Assembly (NCBI GenBank): GCA_031769625.1
Contig: JAUIMM010000719.1
Span: 1,833,501 to 1,897,500, forward strand
Direction: 5' to 3'
DNA: 64,000 nucleotides
DNA from: Taudactylus pleione
Taxonomy: Eukaryota; Chordata; Amphibia; Anura; Myobatrachidae
In this document: positions 11,292 to 22,464 of the stretch, piece after piece
How positions within the stretch are numbered: position 1 is the first letter of the stretch
How the letters are laid out: each line of letters begins with the position of its first letter
The notes under the pieces: generated by a model
The model's input: the letters and a program-made list of their open reading frames with translations, nothing else
The model's database searches: none
Told to the model about the DNA's origin: nothing
Translations under genes and position numbers: made by a program

Positions 11292-11826
11292 GGGCCTAAT
11301 ATATTGCAGATCACTATTGCGATCGCAGTTGCGAATACGCACACAGTCTCACTGCGAAGATATGCTAATGTTGCAATCACTAGGCCTAACATAAGGACGC
11401 CCCCTTTACCTTACACACATCTGTAATACTTTGCAAGGCTGCGAAACCATTGGTAACATAGAGTAGAATCCGAGCCTCACGCACACTTACACAAGGTCAG
11501 ACCTTGCTCAGAAATTGCTAACCTCGGCGCACACAGTGAAAGTCCAAGCTGCGTACGGCATCGCAATGGATAATTTATTCATGCCCCTGTAACAGCGTTC
11601 AAACGCACTGGCACACTTGCGTTTTGCCAACAACCGCCTGTCACTACCCCCAAATGCTCACTTCCTGTCAATCACTCTGCGATGGTTCTACCTAGTCACT
11701 GCGATCGCAGTCCGATCGTAGTGAAGTCTACACACAAGCGCACTGCGATGCATACACATGTGCAGAACACAACAGTCGGCCGATTGCGTGCATAATCACA
11801 GTTGCAATCGGTAATGAATCAGGCCC
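11292..11826. mobile_element. MITE family C, copy C1
   Basis: It starts GGGCCTAATATATTGC and ends GGTAATGAATCAGGCCC. AAT is duplicated at 11289-11291 and 11827-11829. The interior, rich in GCGATCGCA-type motifs, resembles 52567-53045. It is non-coding. Confidence 0.75.
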
Positions 11827-11829
11827 AAT

Positions 11830-12305
11830 GTACATTTATATCATAATTGACCCCATCGCTGCTGAGGGTTCATGTACTATGGTAATTTTTCCATGTTTTT
11901 CGTAACATTCCAAAATCAATATTAATGATTTTTGTTATGCAGTAAATACACAGATTACCATTAGTTAGTTTGGGAAGACTTTGTGTTTTCAGCAAATATC
12001 ATCGGTTTCTTTTGCTTGTTATAATCAGACAAATAAAATGTGACTATCATGGTTAAGAAAGTGTTTTTTTTTTATTGAAATTTCAAAAACGTTGATAAAC
12101 ACCACCAAAAATACTTTATGGTTCTTTCTTCAGCCTTAACCACTTAATTGGCAAATATTTTTTTTCCAAAAACATCCCCAAAATGCTAGTTTTTTCCCAT
12201 TAAATTATGTAAATAAGAGCTATATAAACCCAATTCAGTATAATTTTATTAACAAACATGCAGATTTGTTAATAAAATCATACTGAATAAGGGTTAAACT
12301 ATTTT
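11830..12305. other. A/T-rich unique sequence
   Basis: No gene is seen. A short inverted pair of TATAATTTTATTAACAAA-type sequence around 12240-12285 could form a hairpin. Confidence 0.35.
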
Positions 12306-12308
12306 TAA

Positions 12309-12599
12309 TGGTGCATACACACGGTAAGATTTTGTGTCAGATCTGAACAATAACGATTTAAAAAAATAATCAATCGTTCGTAACTGAAAAAAATCTGACA
12401 TGCGAGCCTGCAATGATGAACGATGCGCGTTCCTGCATGTCAGATAACGATATCTGACCTCTGATGTGTTTGCAGTCAGATTTGGACGATTGAATTCATT
12501 TTAATACTGTCTGAAATCATTCAATCATTCAAATCGTTCGTAAACAATGTTCAATTGTTCAATCGTTCATCTGACAGATCTGACCGTGTGTATGCACCA
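12309..12599. mobile_element. Foldback MITE, TGCATACACAC family, copy T1
   Basis: The ends TGGTGCATACACACGG and CCGTGTGTATGCACCA are perfect inverse copies. TAA is duplicated at 12306-12308 and 12600-12602. The interior is crowded with AATCGTTC-like octamers in both orientations. The 3-bp TAA duplication fits a Harbinger-type mechanism. Confidence 0.85.
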
Positions 12600-12602
12600 T
12601 AA

Positions 12603-13215
12603 CTGTTTAAAACATAATTTTTCACAGTCCTGCAAGAAGATCACCAGCATTAGGGGGCAATCCTATCAGTCAATGCTGGCTGGTAGGGGCAGAGACCAGG
12701 AGGAGGTGGATCCGCTACAGTGCAGTCAGCAGCCCAGGTTGGTGGGCGATTTCCCCAATAGCACCTGTAGCTGGTGGAGAAAAGGGACGCTCAGGGGTCT
12801 CATCGGGAGAGAAAAGCAGGGTCGTAAAGTGAAGCTGTTTGTCTATGTGCTCTTCAAAGGATGAAAACTCCTCAATTTATGTATGAATAACAAGCTTGAT
12901 ACAAGGGACGTATTTCTATATTATTACCCCCTCCCTTCATTTTCCTCCCCCCATCACCAGAAGCGCCAAGGGATAGATACCACTATTTTCTCTGGATACG
13001 TTTGAGTTAATTTAACTAGTAAACATCGCAGATTAGTATTATTTCTGATGTTCTTTACAATTTTGTGTCACTATCAGATTTGCTCATTATTCTTAATGTA
13101 AATATTATAATTTATAATTTCAAACAATATCAATGGGGCTCATGTATAGTTGAATGCATTTGCGCACAGAATGCGAGCATGAGAAACACACACAAGAAAA
13201 AGCACATTTACTTGA
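12603..13215. other. Unique sequence with no feature seen
   Basis: A 105-codon plus-strand open frame (12547-12864) begins inside the preceding foldback element and matches nothing known. The remainder is A/T-rich. Confidence 0.3.
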
Positions 13216-13218
13216 ATA

Positions 13219-13819
13219 TGGGGCCTGATTCAGAGCCGCTCGTAAGCGGCCGCTCGTTCGTACCGAGCGATGTTCGCACATCTGCGCATGTGTATGGGTT
13301 TTAGTACGCATGCACGAACCAGTCAGTGTGGTCGAAAATAGTGTGCTCGCAATATAGCGAATGCCTGCTAATTTGAGTGACAGAGTGAGGCGTTTGTGGG
13401 TGGTAACAGGGGAAGGTGCTTGAAAACGGGGAGTGGAGATCAGAACGCTGGCGTGCCAAACGGTCAAAACGGGCGTTTAATGGGTGTGCATAATTAACAA
13501 AGCAGCGTCATCGACCACGTCACTTGGTTGTCTTTTAGCCTGAACTGCTCGCATGATTGCGGTAAGAAAATGCTACCACAAGAATAGCGAGCAGTTCATA
13601 CGCCTTTCGATGTACTCGATTAATCAAATAAATAGCGGAGATGACGTATGATGCGAGCGGCCAGGGGGCGTTTTTTACAAAAAAACGTCCGCATGTTTTG
13701 TTCGCTCGTTCAGACATAGAGGCGTCAACAGACCACAAAGAGCGAACGGTCAATTTAAATGGCCAGCCCCTTTTTCTGGACGAGCGAGCGCAAATAGCGT
13801 CCGGCTCTGAATCAGGCCC
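13219..13819. mobile_element. MITE family D, copy D1
   Basis: It starts GGGGCCTGATTCAGAGCC and ends GGCTCTGAATCAGGCCC, with ATA on both sides (13216-13218 and 13820-13822). The interior is nearly the same as 42161-42759, 54374-54972 and the outer element at 58909-60020, including the shared GTGGGTGGTAACAGGGG block. Confidence 0.85.
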
Positions 13820-13822
13820 ATA

Positions 13823-14558
13823 GTCAGTCACGTAAGAGCTACACAACACTAACATTTGTACCACACAATAGCGTAGATTTAGTCTAGAGATTCAGCTTGA
13901 CAGAGTTAGAAGTACATGTGAAAGCCACAATACCCTGTTTGTACACAATATAATAGAGTTATAAAGTGTTGTATACACAGGATAGAATAGTATTTGGAAA
14001 TGTCACATGTTCCACATATATTGAAATGACAGATACAAAGTAAAACTAAAATCTAAATAAAATACATCTGTTATATTCCACTTTAACATCTTTCCTGCAG
14101 TTGTCCCAATTGAAATGCCAATTATGCAACGTGAATAGATGGCCACAACTTCATATAACATAGTTATAATATTACTGATTGCAGTACTACCGGCTGGAGT
14201 GGGCGATAGATAGTCCGGCAATCAGGGGCAGTCAGATTACAGCCATCATCATTATCATCTTGTTGCACCAGAGATCTGAAGCTGTGGACAGAAAGATGGT
14301 TCTAACAGAGGCCAAGTACTGCAAAGGCAATCATATGCAGGATGGCACCCAGATACATATACGGCTGTATAGCCACATTATTAGTGGGAGGATAGGGCAC
14401 TGATGATGATAATGTTTATGATGGCATTACTTGGGATTATGTTATGCTCTGTGTATCCATTTCAGTTGATTTTGTATCAGAATTATTTGATTCATCTTTA
14501 TACAAATGCCTATATCACCTTTCCATCTCTCACCCATATCCCACCTCTCTGCAATGGG
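13823..14558. other. Unique sequence with no feature recognised
   Basis: Several short open frames, none with a recognisable product. Confidence 0.35.
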
Positions 14559-14559
14559 T

Positions 14560-15990
14560 TCTCTAGTGCTCACACTCCACCAAGACTGCACTCATAAAAG
14601 TGACAATTGGTCCAATTGCAGCAAATTCCACGTCTGGTTATTAGTACATACTCATCTTCTTGGCCCCTACTCCTTTTGACATTGGTGAACACCCTCATCA
14701 GCTGCACACTATTCACTCCATTGGCTTTTGTAATACAGTTCTTTCCTGGCTCAGTTCCTAATCGAACTGTCCCTACAGCTTCTCTTCCTCTGGGAAGTCC
14801 CCCAATTATTGTCTCTTCTCTGTGATCTACTCTTCTCACTGTACAAATCTTCTCTTGGTGAACTAACCAGCTCCATACCTCCTCTGTGGTGATGACTCTC
14901 CAATTCTACTTCTCCCATTCTCTTCTGTCTTTGGTAACTCAATGCCCTTGCTAGCTCCTCATGGAAGTTCCAACATGTACAAAACAGAGCTCATGGTCTT
15001 CGCTCCTCCCAGAGTCATCCACCTCTCCACAAATATCCCTCACCATCAAAGATAGCACAATGTCTTCTGTCTCCAAAGCTGTTGTCTTAAAGAAGTAATT
15101 GACCCCTCCCTCTGCTTTATTCCTCACCTTCACATCTCCCAGACCCGATGCTCTGCATCTGCAATATTACTATAATGCTCATTTTCATGCTTCCAAAACT
15201 CTCATTTCTCCTGCTTCAATCACAGCAAACTCTCCAAATCTGGCATTTGTTTACCTAACTGTACATACTTAATCCAGGACATGTACTGTATTTACCTATG
15301 TATTATATTTATTAGCAGTAATTTATATAGCACAGGCATATTCTGCAGCACTATACAGAGACTATTTGGCCATTCACATCAGTCCCTGGAGTTTTGGAGG
15401 AAACTGGAGGCCGAGAGTAAACCCACACAAGCAGGAGGGTAATATTCTAAGCCCACACAGTAATGGCCATAGTGATTATTAAACCCAAGACTTCAGTAAT
15501 GTGAGACAGTAATGCTAACCATTACACCATCCGTGCTGTATGGTCTTCCTTTCTTTCCACTCCACATCAAAAGCATCACTCCAATATCCAAGTCAAAGCA
15601 CCTCTAACCCCTTAACAACCTCATACCTTCATGCATGTCACTCAATCATATCTAATAATAACTCCATATTATTCTATCTTAGAGTGACCTGTGCACAATT
15701 ATTTACATTTTCAGACTTAAAACCCCATCTCTGTATTAGCACTTCCTCTGCTCCCCCGTACAGTATACTACCCCTCACTGCTGTCTCCTCTCAGAGACAC
15801 ACTGGCTCCTTTTGGCTCAGTTGAGCATTTTACAAATGAGAATGTAAGTTCTTTCATGAGCAGGATCCTCCATACCCTTTGTTTTATTGTCTACATTTAT
15901 TTTGTCCACCGTGTAAGGCCAGTGGTATATATTGTTTTATTGATTACATTGTCCAGCGCTGCTAGGAGCTGTCATGCCCTAACACAATAA
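14560..15990 (+). mobile_element. Decayed L2/CR1-like LINE fragment interrupted by a SINE
   Basis: The plus strand is pyrimidine-rich and follows the same order of short blocks as the better LINE at 35296-38329 (compare the CTCTTCTCACTGTACAAATC region with the reverse transcriptase part of that copy). It ends with AATGTAAGTTCTTTCATGAGCAG, the typical segment before an L2-type tail (compare 38309-38328). Stops are present in all frames. The SINE at 15303-15540 interrupts it. Confidence 0.55.
15303..15540 (-). mobile_element. tRNA-headed SINE with L2-type tail
   Basis: On the minus strand it opens with GGATGGTGTAATGGTTAGC, a good match to a tRNA A box. A degenerate B box (GGGTTTAATAATCAC) follows after about 35 bp. 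It ends with GTGCTGCAGAATATGC and GTGCTATATAAATTA, a tail shared with L2 LINEs. It is truncated and mutated, so probably inactive. Confidence 0.7.
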
Positions 15991-15994
15991 TACA

Positions 15995-17155
15995 ATAAAA
16001 AGGAATGATAAGAATAGCATACTCCTGTTCAGAATAAAATTGTGGAAGATTATGACTATTTTCAACCCTACGCGACGTAGAGCTAAGAACTGAGATTAAA
16101 AAAATCAAAGTCCCATTTGGAGGAGCTTTGAGTGCTGCAAAATGGATGAAATGAGTCTACACATGGATTATGGGACCTTCATCCTAGGAAAATGGCAAAG
16201 TCGTCTTATTATTATGTTTTGTTGTTGTTGTAATGTGAGCCCCAATATCTGCAACACATTACAACTAGTTTTTAATTGGAAAGCAGGATTACTCTTCTTA
16301 AAAAAGTTACTGTATTTATAGTTGCTTAGCCGAAGTGTCCACTTTCTTTCTGCGGGACTTTTTATTGTCCCAATGTTGCTGGCTTAACTGTCTACAGTAC
16401 ATGACTGGTTGAGAGTGGAGTATTTTGGAATCATGAACATTTAATAATCGCTGGCACTGGCTCAGTTCATACAGATTTTTTTTTCTCATAACTGTAATTA
16501 CCAACATAACACTAACATGGTCATTTTCTGTAAGTACAGTATTGGTAATTGCTAATAAAAAATAAAACATGGGTTCCAGTCAAGGTTATCACCTAGGGTT
16601 TATCTTCTGGTGACATTTCCATTTATAACTCCGCATTTGCTTAGAGAAGAGACAAACTTGGAAAACAGCATCAAACATGTTTAAACCTTAATACTTTGCC
16701 TTTGGTGCACCAGATGAAAAGTGCACAATAGTCATCAGTAATGCATACAGTAAATGTGAATCTGCGCCTCATGTAATTGTTCAGATGTACTTAAATATTT
16801 AATCTCTGTATCTCGCCAAGAAACTTAATTCCAATAATGAGCTCAATGTACTGGAGAGACATAATCAAGACAGATTCACCATACAGCCTTCAATAATTCA
16901 ATGTGATGGATCAATTTATGCTAATAAATGTATTATTTATATACACTTTAGAGGTCTGCGCAATTCATATGCAATGTCCTTTATCACGTAGTTCAGCTAA
17001 TACTACCAACTGTGCATGTGCAAAGAATTCAGAATACTAATACAGAAGATGCGTTACTCAGAGGGTATGCACAAAGATGCTGCTGCAATCGGGACAGATG
17101 GTGTCAGAAATGGGATGGCAAAGGGATGGGTGATCTTGGGCAGTGGCTGGTTGGG
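15995..17155. other. Unique A/T-rich sequence, possible conserved non-coding block
   Basis: No gene is recognised. The stretch 16735-16990 is low in repeats and rich in homeobox-type cores (TAATTG, CAATAATT, ATGCTAAT), so it is a candidate regulatory block by composition only. Confidence 0.25.
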
Positions 17156-17159
17156 AATG

Positions 17160-19445
17160 CACAAGAAGTCTGTCTTATGGGTGTGTCATAGGCATGTTAT
17201 AGGTGTGTCATGGGTGTGTAATGGGTGTGTCATTGGCGTGTTATGGGAATGTCATTGGCGTGTTATGGGAATGTCATCGGTGTGTTATAGGAGTGTCATG
17301 GGAGTGTCATGGTTGTGCTAAGGGAGTGCCATGGGCGTGTCATGGGTGTGTCATTGGTGTGTTATGGGAATGTCATCGGTGTGTTATAGGAGTGTCATGG
17401 GTGTGTCAGGGGTGTGCTAAGGGAATGTCATGGGCGTGTCATGGGTGTGCTAAGGGAGTGTCATGGGCATGTTATGGATGTGTTATGGGTGTGTTATGGG
17501 AGTGTCATTGGCGTGTCATGGGAGTGTTATGGGCGTGGTATCGGAGTGTCATGGGCATGTTATGGGAGTGTCACGGGTGTGTTATGGGAGTGTCATGGGA
17601 GTGTCATGGGAGTGTCATGGGAGTGTTATGGGAGTGTTATGGGAGTGTCATGGGCATTTTATAGGAGTGTCATGGGAGTGTTATGGGCGTGGTATGGGAG
17701 TATTATGGGAGTGTTATAGGAGTGTCATGGGAGTGTAATGGGAGAGTCATGGGTGTGTCATGGGAGTGTTATGGGCATGGTATGGGAGTGTCATGGGCGT
17801 GGTATGGGAGTGTCATGGGCGTGGTATGGGAGTGTTATGGATGTGTTATGGGAGTGTCATGGGAGTGATATAGGAGTGTCATGGGAGTGTAATGGGAGAG
17901 TCATGGGTGTGTCATGGGAGTGTTATGGGCATGGTATGGGAGTGCCATGAGCGTGGTATGGGAGTGTTATGGAAGTGTTATAGGAGTGTCATGGGAGTGT
18001 TATGGGAGTGTCCTGGGAGAGTAATGGGAGTGTCATGGGTGTGTCATGGGAGTGTTATGGGTGTGTCATGGGAGTGTTATGGGCGTGGTATGGGAGTGTC
18101 TTGAGAGTGTTATGGGAGTGTTATGGGAGTGTTATGGGAGTGTTATGGGCGTGGTATCGGAATGTCATGGGCATGTTATGGGAGTGTCACGGGTGTGTCA
18201 TGGGAGTGTCATGGGAGTGTCATGGGAGTGTCATGGGTGTGTTATGGGAGTGTCATGATAGTGTCATGGTAGTGTTATGGGAGTGTTATAGGAGTGTCAT
18301 GGGAGTGTCATGGGAGTGTTATGTAAGTGTCATGGGAGTGTCATGGGAGTGTCATGGGAGTGTTATAGGAGTGTCATGGGAGTGTCATGGGAGTGTTATG
18401 TAAGTGTCATGGGAGTGTCATGGGAGTGTTATGGGAGTGTTATGGGAGTGTCATAGGAGTGTCATGGGAGTGTCACGGGTGTGTTATGGGAGTGTCATGG
18501 GAGGGTCATGGGAGTGTCATGGGAGTGTAATGGGAGTGTAATGGGAGTGTCATGGGAGTGTCATGGGAGTGTCATGGGAGTGTCATGGGAGTGTTATGGG
18601 TGTGTCTTGGGAGTGTTATGGGAGTGTCATGGGAGTGTCATGGGAGTGTTATGGGCATGTTATGGGAGTGTCATGGGAGTGTTATGGGAGTGTTATAGGA
18701 GTGTCATGGGAGTGTCATGGGAGTGTCATGGGAGTGTTATGGTCGTGGTATGGGTGTGTCTTGGGAGTGTTATGGGAGTGTCATGGGAGTGTTATGGGCA
18801 TGTTATGGGAGTGTCATGGGAGTGTTATGGGAGTGTTATAGGAGTGTCATGGGAGTGTTATAGGAGTGTCATGGGAGTGTCATGGGAGTGTTATGGGAGT
18901 GTCATGGGAGTGTCATGGGAGTGTCATGGGAGTGTTATAGGAGTGTCATGGGAGTGTCACGGGTGTGTCATGGGAGTGTCATGGGAGTGTTATGGGAGTG
19001 TTATAGGAGTGTTATAGGAGTGTCATGGGAGTGTCATGGGAGTGTTATAGGAGTGTCATGGGAGTGTAATGGGAGTGTCATGGGTGTGTCATGGGAGTGT
19101 TATGGGTGTGTCATGGGAGTGTTATGGGCGTGGTATGGGTGTGTCTTGGGAGTGTTATGGGAGTGTCATGGGAGTGTTAGGGGTGTGTTATGGGAGTGTT
19201 AGGGGTGTGTTATGGGAGTGTCATGGGTGTGTAGTGGGAGTGGCATGGGTGTGTTATGGGAGTGTCATGGGTGTGTCATGGGTGTGTTATGGGAGTGTCA
19301 TGGGTTTGTTATGGGAGTGTCATGGGCATGTTATGGGAGTGTCATGGGAGTGTCATGGCATGTTATGGGAGTGGCATGGGCATGTTTTGATAGTGCCATG
19401 GGCGTGTTATGGAAGTGGCATGGTCATATTGTGGGCATGTCATGG
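17160..19445. repeat. 11-bp minisatellite, about 2.3 kb
   Basis: More than 200 units of ATGGGAGTGTC with variants (ATGGGTGTGTC, ATGGGCGTGGT, ATAGGAGTGTC). Because 11 is not divisible by 3 and the unit lacks stops, several frames stay open and read as MGVSWECHGSV repeats every 33 bp. These are not genes. Confidence 0.97.
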
Positions 19446-19497
19446 GCTTGTGTGTGAAAGCACACAGACAGGCAGATAAATAGAATCTGCCATAGAG

Positions 19498-19735
19498 CTG
19501 GTGCCAGTGTGGATGATGCACATAATAGTATACTGATGGTACCAGAGTGGATGATGCATATGATAGTGTGCCGATGGTGCCAGCATGGATGATGCACATG
19601 ATAGTACGCTGCTGGTGCCAGTGTGGATGATGCACATGAGCCGATGGTGCCAGTGTGGATGATGCACATGATAGTGTGCCGATGGTACCAGTGTGGATGA
19701 TACACATGATAGTGTGCTGATGGTGCCATGTCACT
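19498..19735. repeat. 38-bp minisatellite, about six copies
   Basis: The unit contains GATGGTGCCAGTGTGGATGA and CACATGATAGTGTGC. Copies start near 19501 and 19539. One copy is shortened at about 19638. Confidence 0.92.
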
Positions 19736-20025
19736 GGCGGTGTAGCACAAGCAGAGATGCAGGGAGTCGGTGTCCCAGTGCTTGCTCATTCTGTTGTGCT
19801 CTACTACACCAGGGGATGGCTGATACTAGTATTTGCATATTAATGCAGACCTCTGACTAAAGAGATAGATGCAGCATCATCCACCACTGAATGAGGCCCT
19901 ATGTTGCTGTTACTATAATTCTGTTACATTCCTGTCATGACATTTATTATTAGTACAAAATTAAATTGTTCATCAAGTTCAAGTAATGAAAATCATGTTG
20001 CTCTGTGAAAGCGCTGGCAGTATTA
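19736..20025. other. Short spacer between two minisatellites
   Basis: No gene or repeat is recognised. Confidence 0.4.
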
Positions 20026-20029
20026 CAGC

Positions 20030-20365
20030 ACAGAGGCACAGGAAGTGGTCATGTGGTTGTATTACAATGTGCAGAGGCACAGGAAGTGGGCGTGTGGTGG
20101 TATTGCAGTGTGCAGAGGTACAGGAAGAGGGTGTGTGGTGGTTTTACAGTGTGCAGAGGCACCGGAAGTGGGCGTGTGGTGGTATTACTGTGTGCAGGGG
20201 CACAGGAAGTGGGCATGTGGTGGTATTAGTGTGCGCAGAGGCACAGGCAGTGGGCGTGTGGTGGTATTACAGCACGCAAAGGCGCAGGAAGTGGGCGTGT
20301 GGTGGTATTACAGTGTGCAGGGGCACAGGAAGTGGGCATGTGGTGGTATTGCAGTGCACAGAGCA
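20030..20365. repeat. 41-bp minisatellite, about eight copies
   Basis: Unit CACAGGAAGTGGGCGTGTGG plus TGGTATTACAGTGTGCAGAGG. Starts at 20041 and 20082 define the period. Confidence 0.93.
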
Positions 20366-20379
20366 CAGGAAGCAGGCAT

Positions 20380-21226
20380 GTCAGTCCTTGCACAGTCAGA
20401 TGCTGGCTACTATACCAAAGTACAGCTGGTACCGGCATTTGCGACAGATACAAGAGCAGACACAACAGCCTCCACTTCTGAATCAGGGATTTATTTTATA
20501 TTCGGAAATATTGTGTTTAGTTTGGAATTATCACATTTCATTCATCTTCGTTCCAAGTGTTTTATTTAGAACATGCTTTTATTGTTAGTTGTTATAATCA
20601 AAGTTTATGAAGTGTGTACATTGTTTGGGTGTTAGGTGTATGATTCTCTGCCATTGATTTTCACAGATTAATCCTCTGACAGATCTAACATTCAGCCAAG
20701 CTAATTCCACCTTTCAGCAATTACATTGTCGGAGAATTCCCTCGTTTGTCATTGTAATACATCTGTTCTGTTCTGTGTCATTAATTTACAAGTTACAGGA
20801 TTTGGAGTAAATCTCTCGGGAATGATGTTTTCTTTATTGTAATGAGTAACAGTGCAGCACTGGGAATAATTAGGTTAATTAATGAAGAAATTTGTGCCTG
20901 AAATGCCCGGAGGAATAGCATAAATTTGATGAACTGTTGATCATATACAATAATAAGGTTCAAAAACAGCATTTTAACTGGGTGTGTTCTGGGGAAAAAT
21001 CATGTTTCAAGTCCCCTGAATATACTACTGTACTGTAGCTCTGTAATTGTCTTCTGCATGTGACAAATATCAACAGAAATAAATCCTATGTCTGTCCAGA
21101 TCTTACTAAGGAGTTTGAAGTGTCTCATTTTGTTACATTATAAACAGAATGTAGTGCTGAGAACACACAATATAATAGTCAGAATATGGAAGTTTCCCAA
21201 TGTACAGATCAGTCTTCTCTCAGTTT
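20380..21226. other. Unique A/T-rich block, possible conserved non-coding element
   Basis: About 20630-20940 is free of visible repeats and dense in TAATTA, TTAATTAATGA and CATTAATTTAC-type cores with CAAT-like motifs. This is only a compositional hint of a regulatory element. No coding frame is recognised. Confidence 0.25.
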
Positions 21227-21229
21227 TAT

Positions 21230-21777
21230 GGGCCTCATGCAGACCCACTCGCAAGCGGCTGTCCACTCGCAAGTGGGTCGATGGTGTGCACTGCGCATGT
21301 GCACGACAGAGGGAGATCCGTCGAGCGCATGCGCCAGACGCGGCGAGCGAAGGACTTTCCTTCGCTCGTTGTGCCTGATCAAAGGGGGCGTGCTGTCGAT
21401 GTTGATTGACAGCACGCCCCCTTTGGTGGGCGTGCCGGGGGCGTGCCTCCCAGACGGAGGCGTTCCCAAGGGAACGCCTACCGTCAGAAGCCGGCCCCAC
21501 TGACATCACTAGTCACTAGTGATGTCAGTGGGAGAGATTTTGGCTCTGATAGAGCCAAAATCACTCCAGGGCTTGTGGTCGAAAACCCCGACCACAGGCT
21601 TCTGGTCGCACTGGCGATGGTCAAGACCATCGCGACCATCATCCTGCACGCTCGTATGTGCTGTGGGTGGTGACCCACAGCTATACGAGCGTCCAGGAGG
21701 ACGCTCCATTTTTATGGAGGACGGCCCTCATTCAGAGCGAGCGCTCTGCTCAGAGCGTCCGGCTCTGAATGAGGGCC
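21230..21777 (+). mobile_element. MITE family A, complete copy A2 (hairpin chain)
   Basis: It starts GGGCCTCATGCAGACCC and ends GGCTCTGAATGAGGGCC, with TAT duplicated at 21227-21229 and 21778-21780. Almost the whole interior is consecutive hairpins: stems 21243-21249/21272-21278, 21344-21354/21358-21368, 21381-21397/21408-21423, 21459-21467/21470-21478, 21496-21513/21515-21532, 21536-21547/21551-21562 and 21660-21668/21673-21681. It has no coding capacity. Relatives are at 45567-46083, 58992-59501 and 61580-62129. Confidence 0.88.
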
Positions 21778-21824
21778 TATGTTCTCACAAGCAATAAACA
21801 GACTTTAAAATGGCCGTGTAGTCA

Positions 21825-22025
21825 GTAACTAGAACTGGCCAAATGGAAATAAAACTCTTTCCTCAGGGAGCACTAACAGGGCATGTTTTCCAGAAAACAA
21901 GGGAAATAATTGATTCCACCTGTGGATCATTTAAAATGCACCAGCCAGTAATGAATGCACCTGTACACCAACTAGGAAAAATGGAAACCATGCACTGTAA
22001 TATCATGTTTTCACCTAAGTCCCAG
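21825..22025. mobile_element. hAT-like MITE remnant
   Basis: It contains GGCATGTTTTCCAGAAAAC and CCACCTGTGGATCATTTAAA followed by AGTAATGAATGCACCTGTAC. These blocks recur in the same order in the hAT element at 58591-60763 (CATGTTTTCCAGGTC, CACCTGTGGATCTTTTAAA, AGTAATGACTACACCTGT). Its ends are worn. Confidence 0.6.
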
Positions 22026-22029
22026 ATCT

Positions 22030-22415
22030 GACCCGAGATTTGGAACATGGGTCAGACTCCAGACAGACCCCCTATTCCACTGCGGCACCGATCCAGGTTA
22101 TTCCCAGATCGACGCCTTTCACAGTGCACACGGGTGCAGAGGAAAACTTCTCCCAGCGCATGGAGATGACATCATCTCCAAGCACCGAGAAACCCGGAAG
22201 TTCCCATGCTGTAAATGGATGACCTTTGTTACCTGTTTATACTGCAGGGTTTCCCGGGTCATTCCCGTGTTAAACCCTGCATTCTACCTGGGTTGGATTG
22301 TTGGGTCACTCAACCTGGGAATCCAACTCTTGCCCCTTTTACACCTAAATACAACCCTGGTTAACCCTGCAATAAGCCGGGTTTCAGCTGTGGTGTAAAA
22401 GGGGTATTAGTGTCC
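22030..22415 (-). mobile_element. Palindrome-rich repeat, family Z copy 1
   Basis: Blocks such as GAGATGACATCATCTCCAAG, CCCGGGTCATTCCCGTGTT and GGTGTAAAAGGGGTATTAG recur, partly inverted, at 34745-35178. The right end GTGTAAAAGGGGTA is shared. It is non-coding. Confidence 0.6.
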
Positions 22416-22464
22416 TTGACAAGGGACGAACTAGGATTTTTGTCACCCATGGTAAGGCAGTAAT

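Noticed and set aside
15303..15540. A functional tRNA gene
   Set aside because: Only the A box is well kept; the B box is degenerate, no acceptor stem forms, and a SINE tail follows.
17203..19479. Long plus-strand open frames reading MGVSWECHGSV repeats
   Set aside because: They are the 11-bp minisatellite read in frames that lack stops; several frames are open at once.
21088..21797. Overlapping frames over the family A element
   Set aside because: Frames appear on both strands in the same GC-rich palindromic MITE and recur in the other copies; no protein signature.
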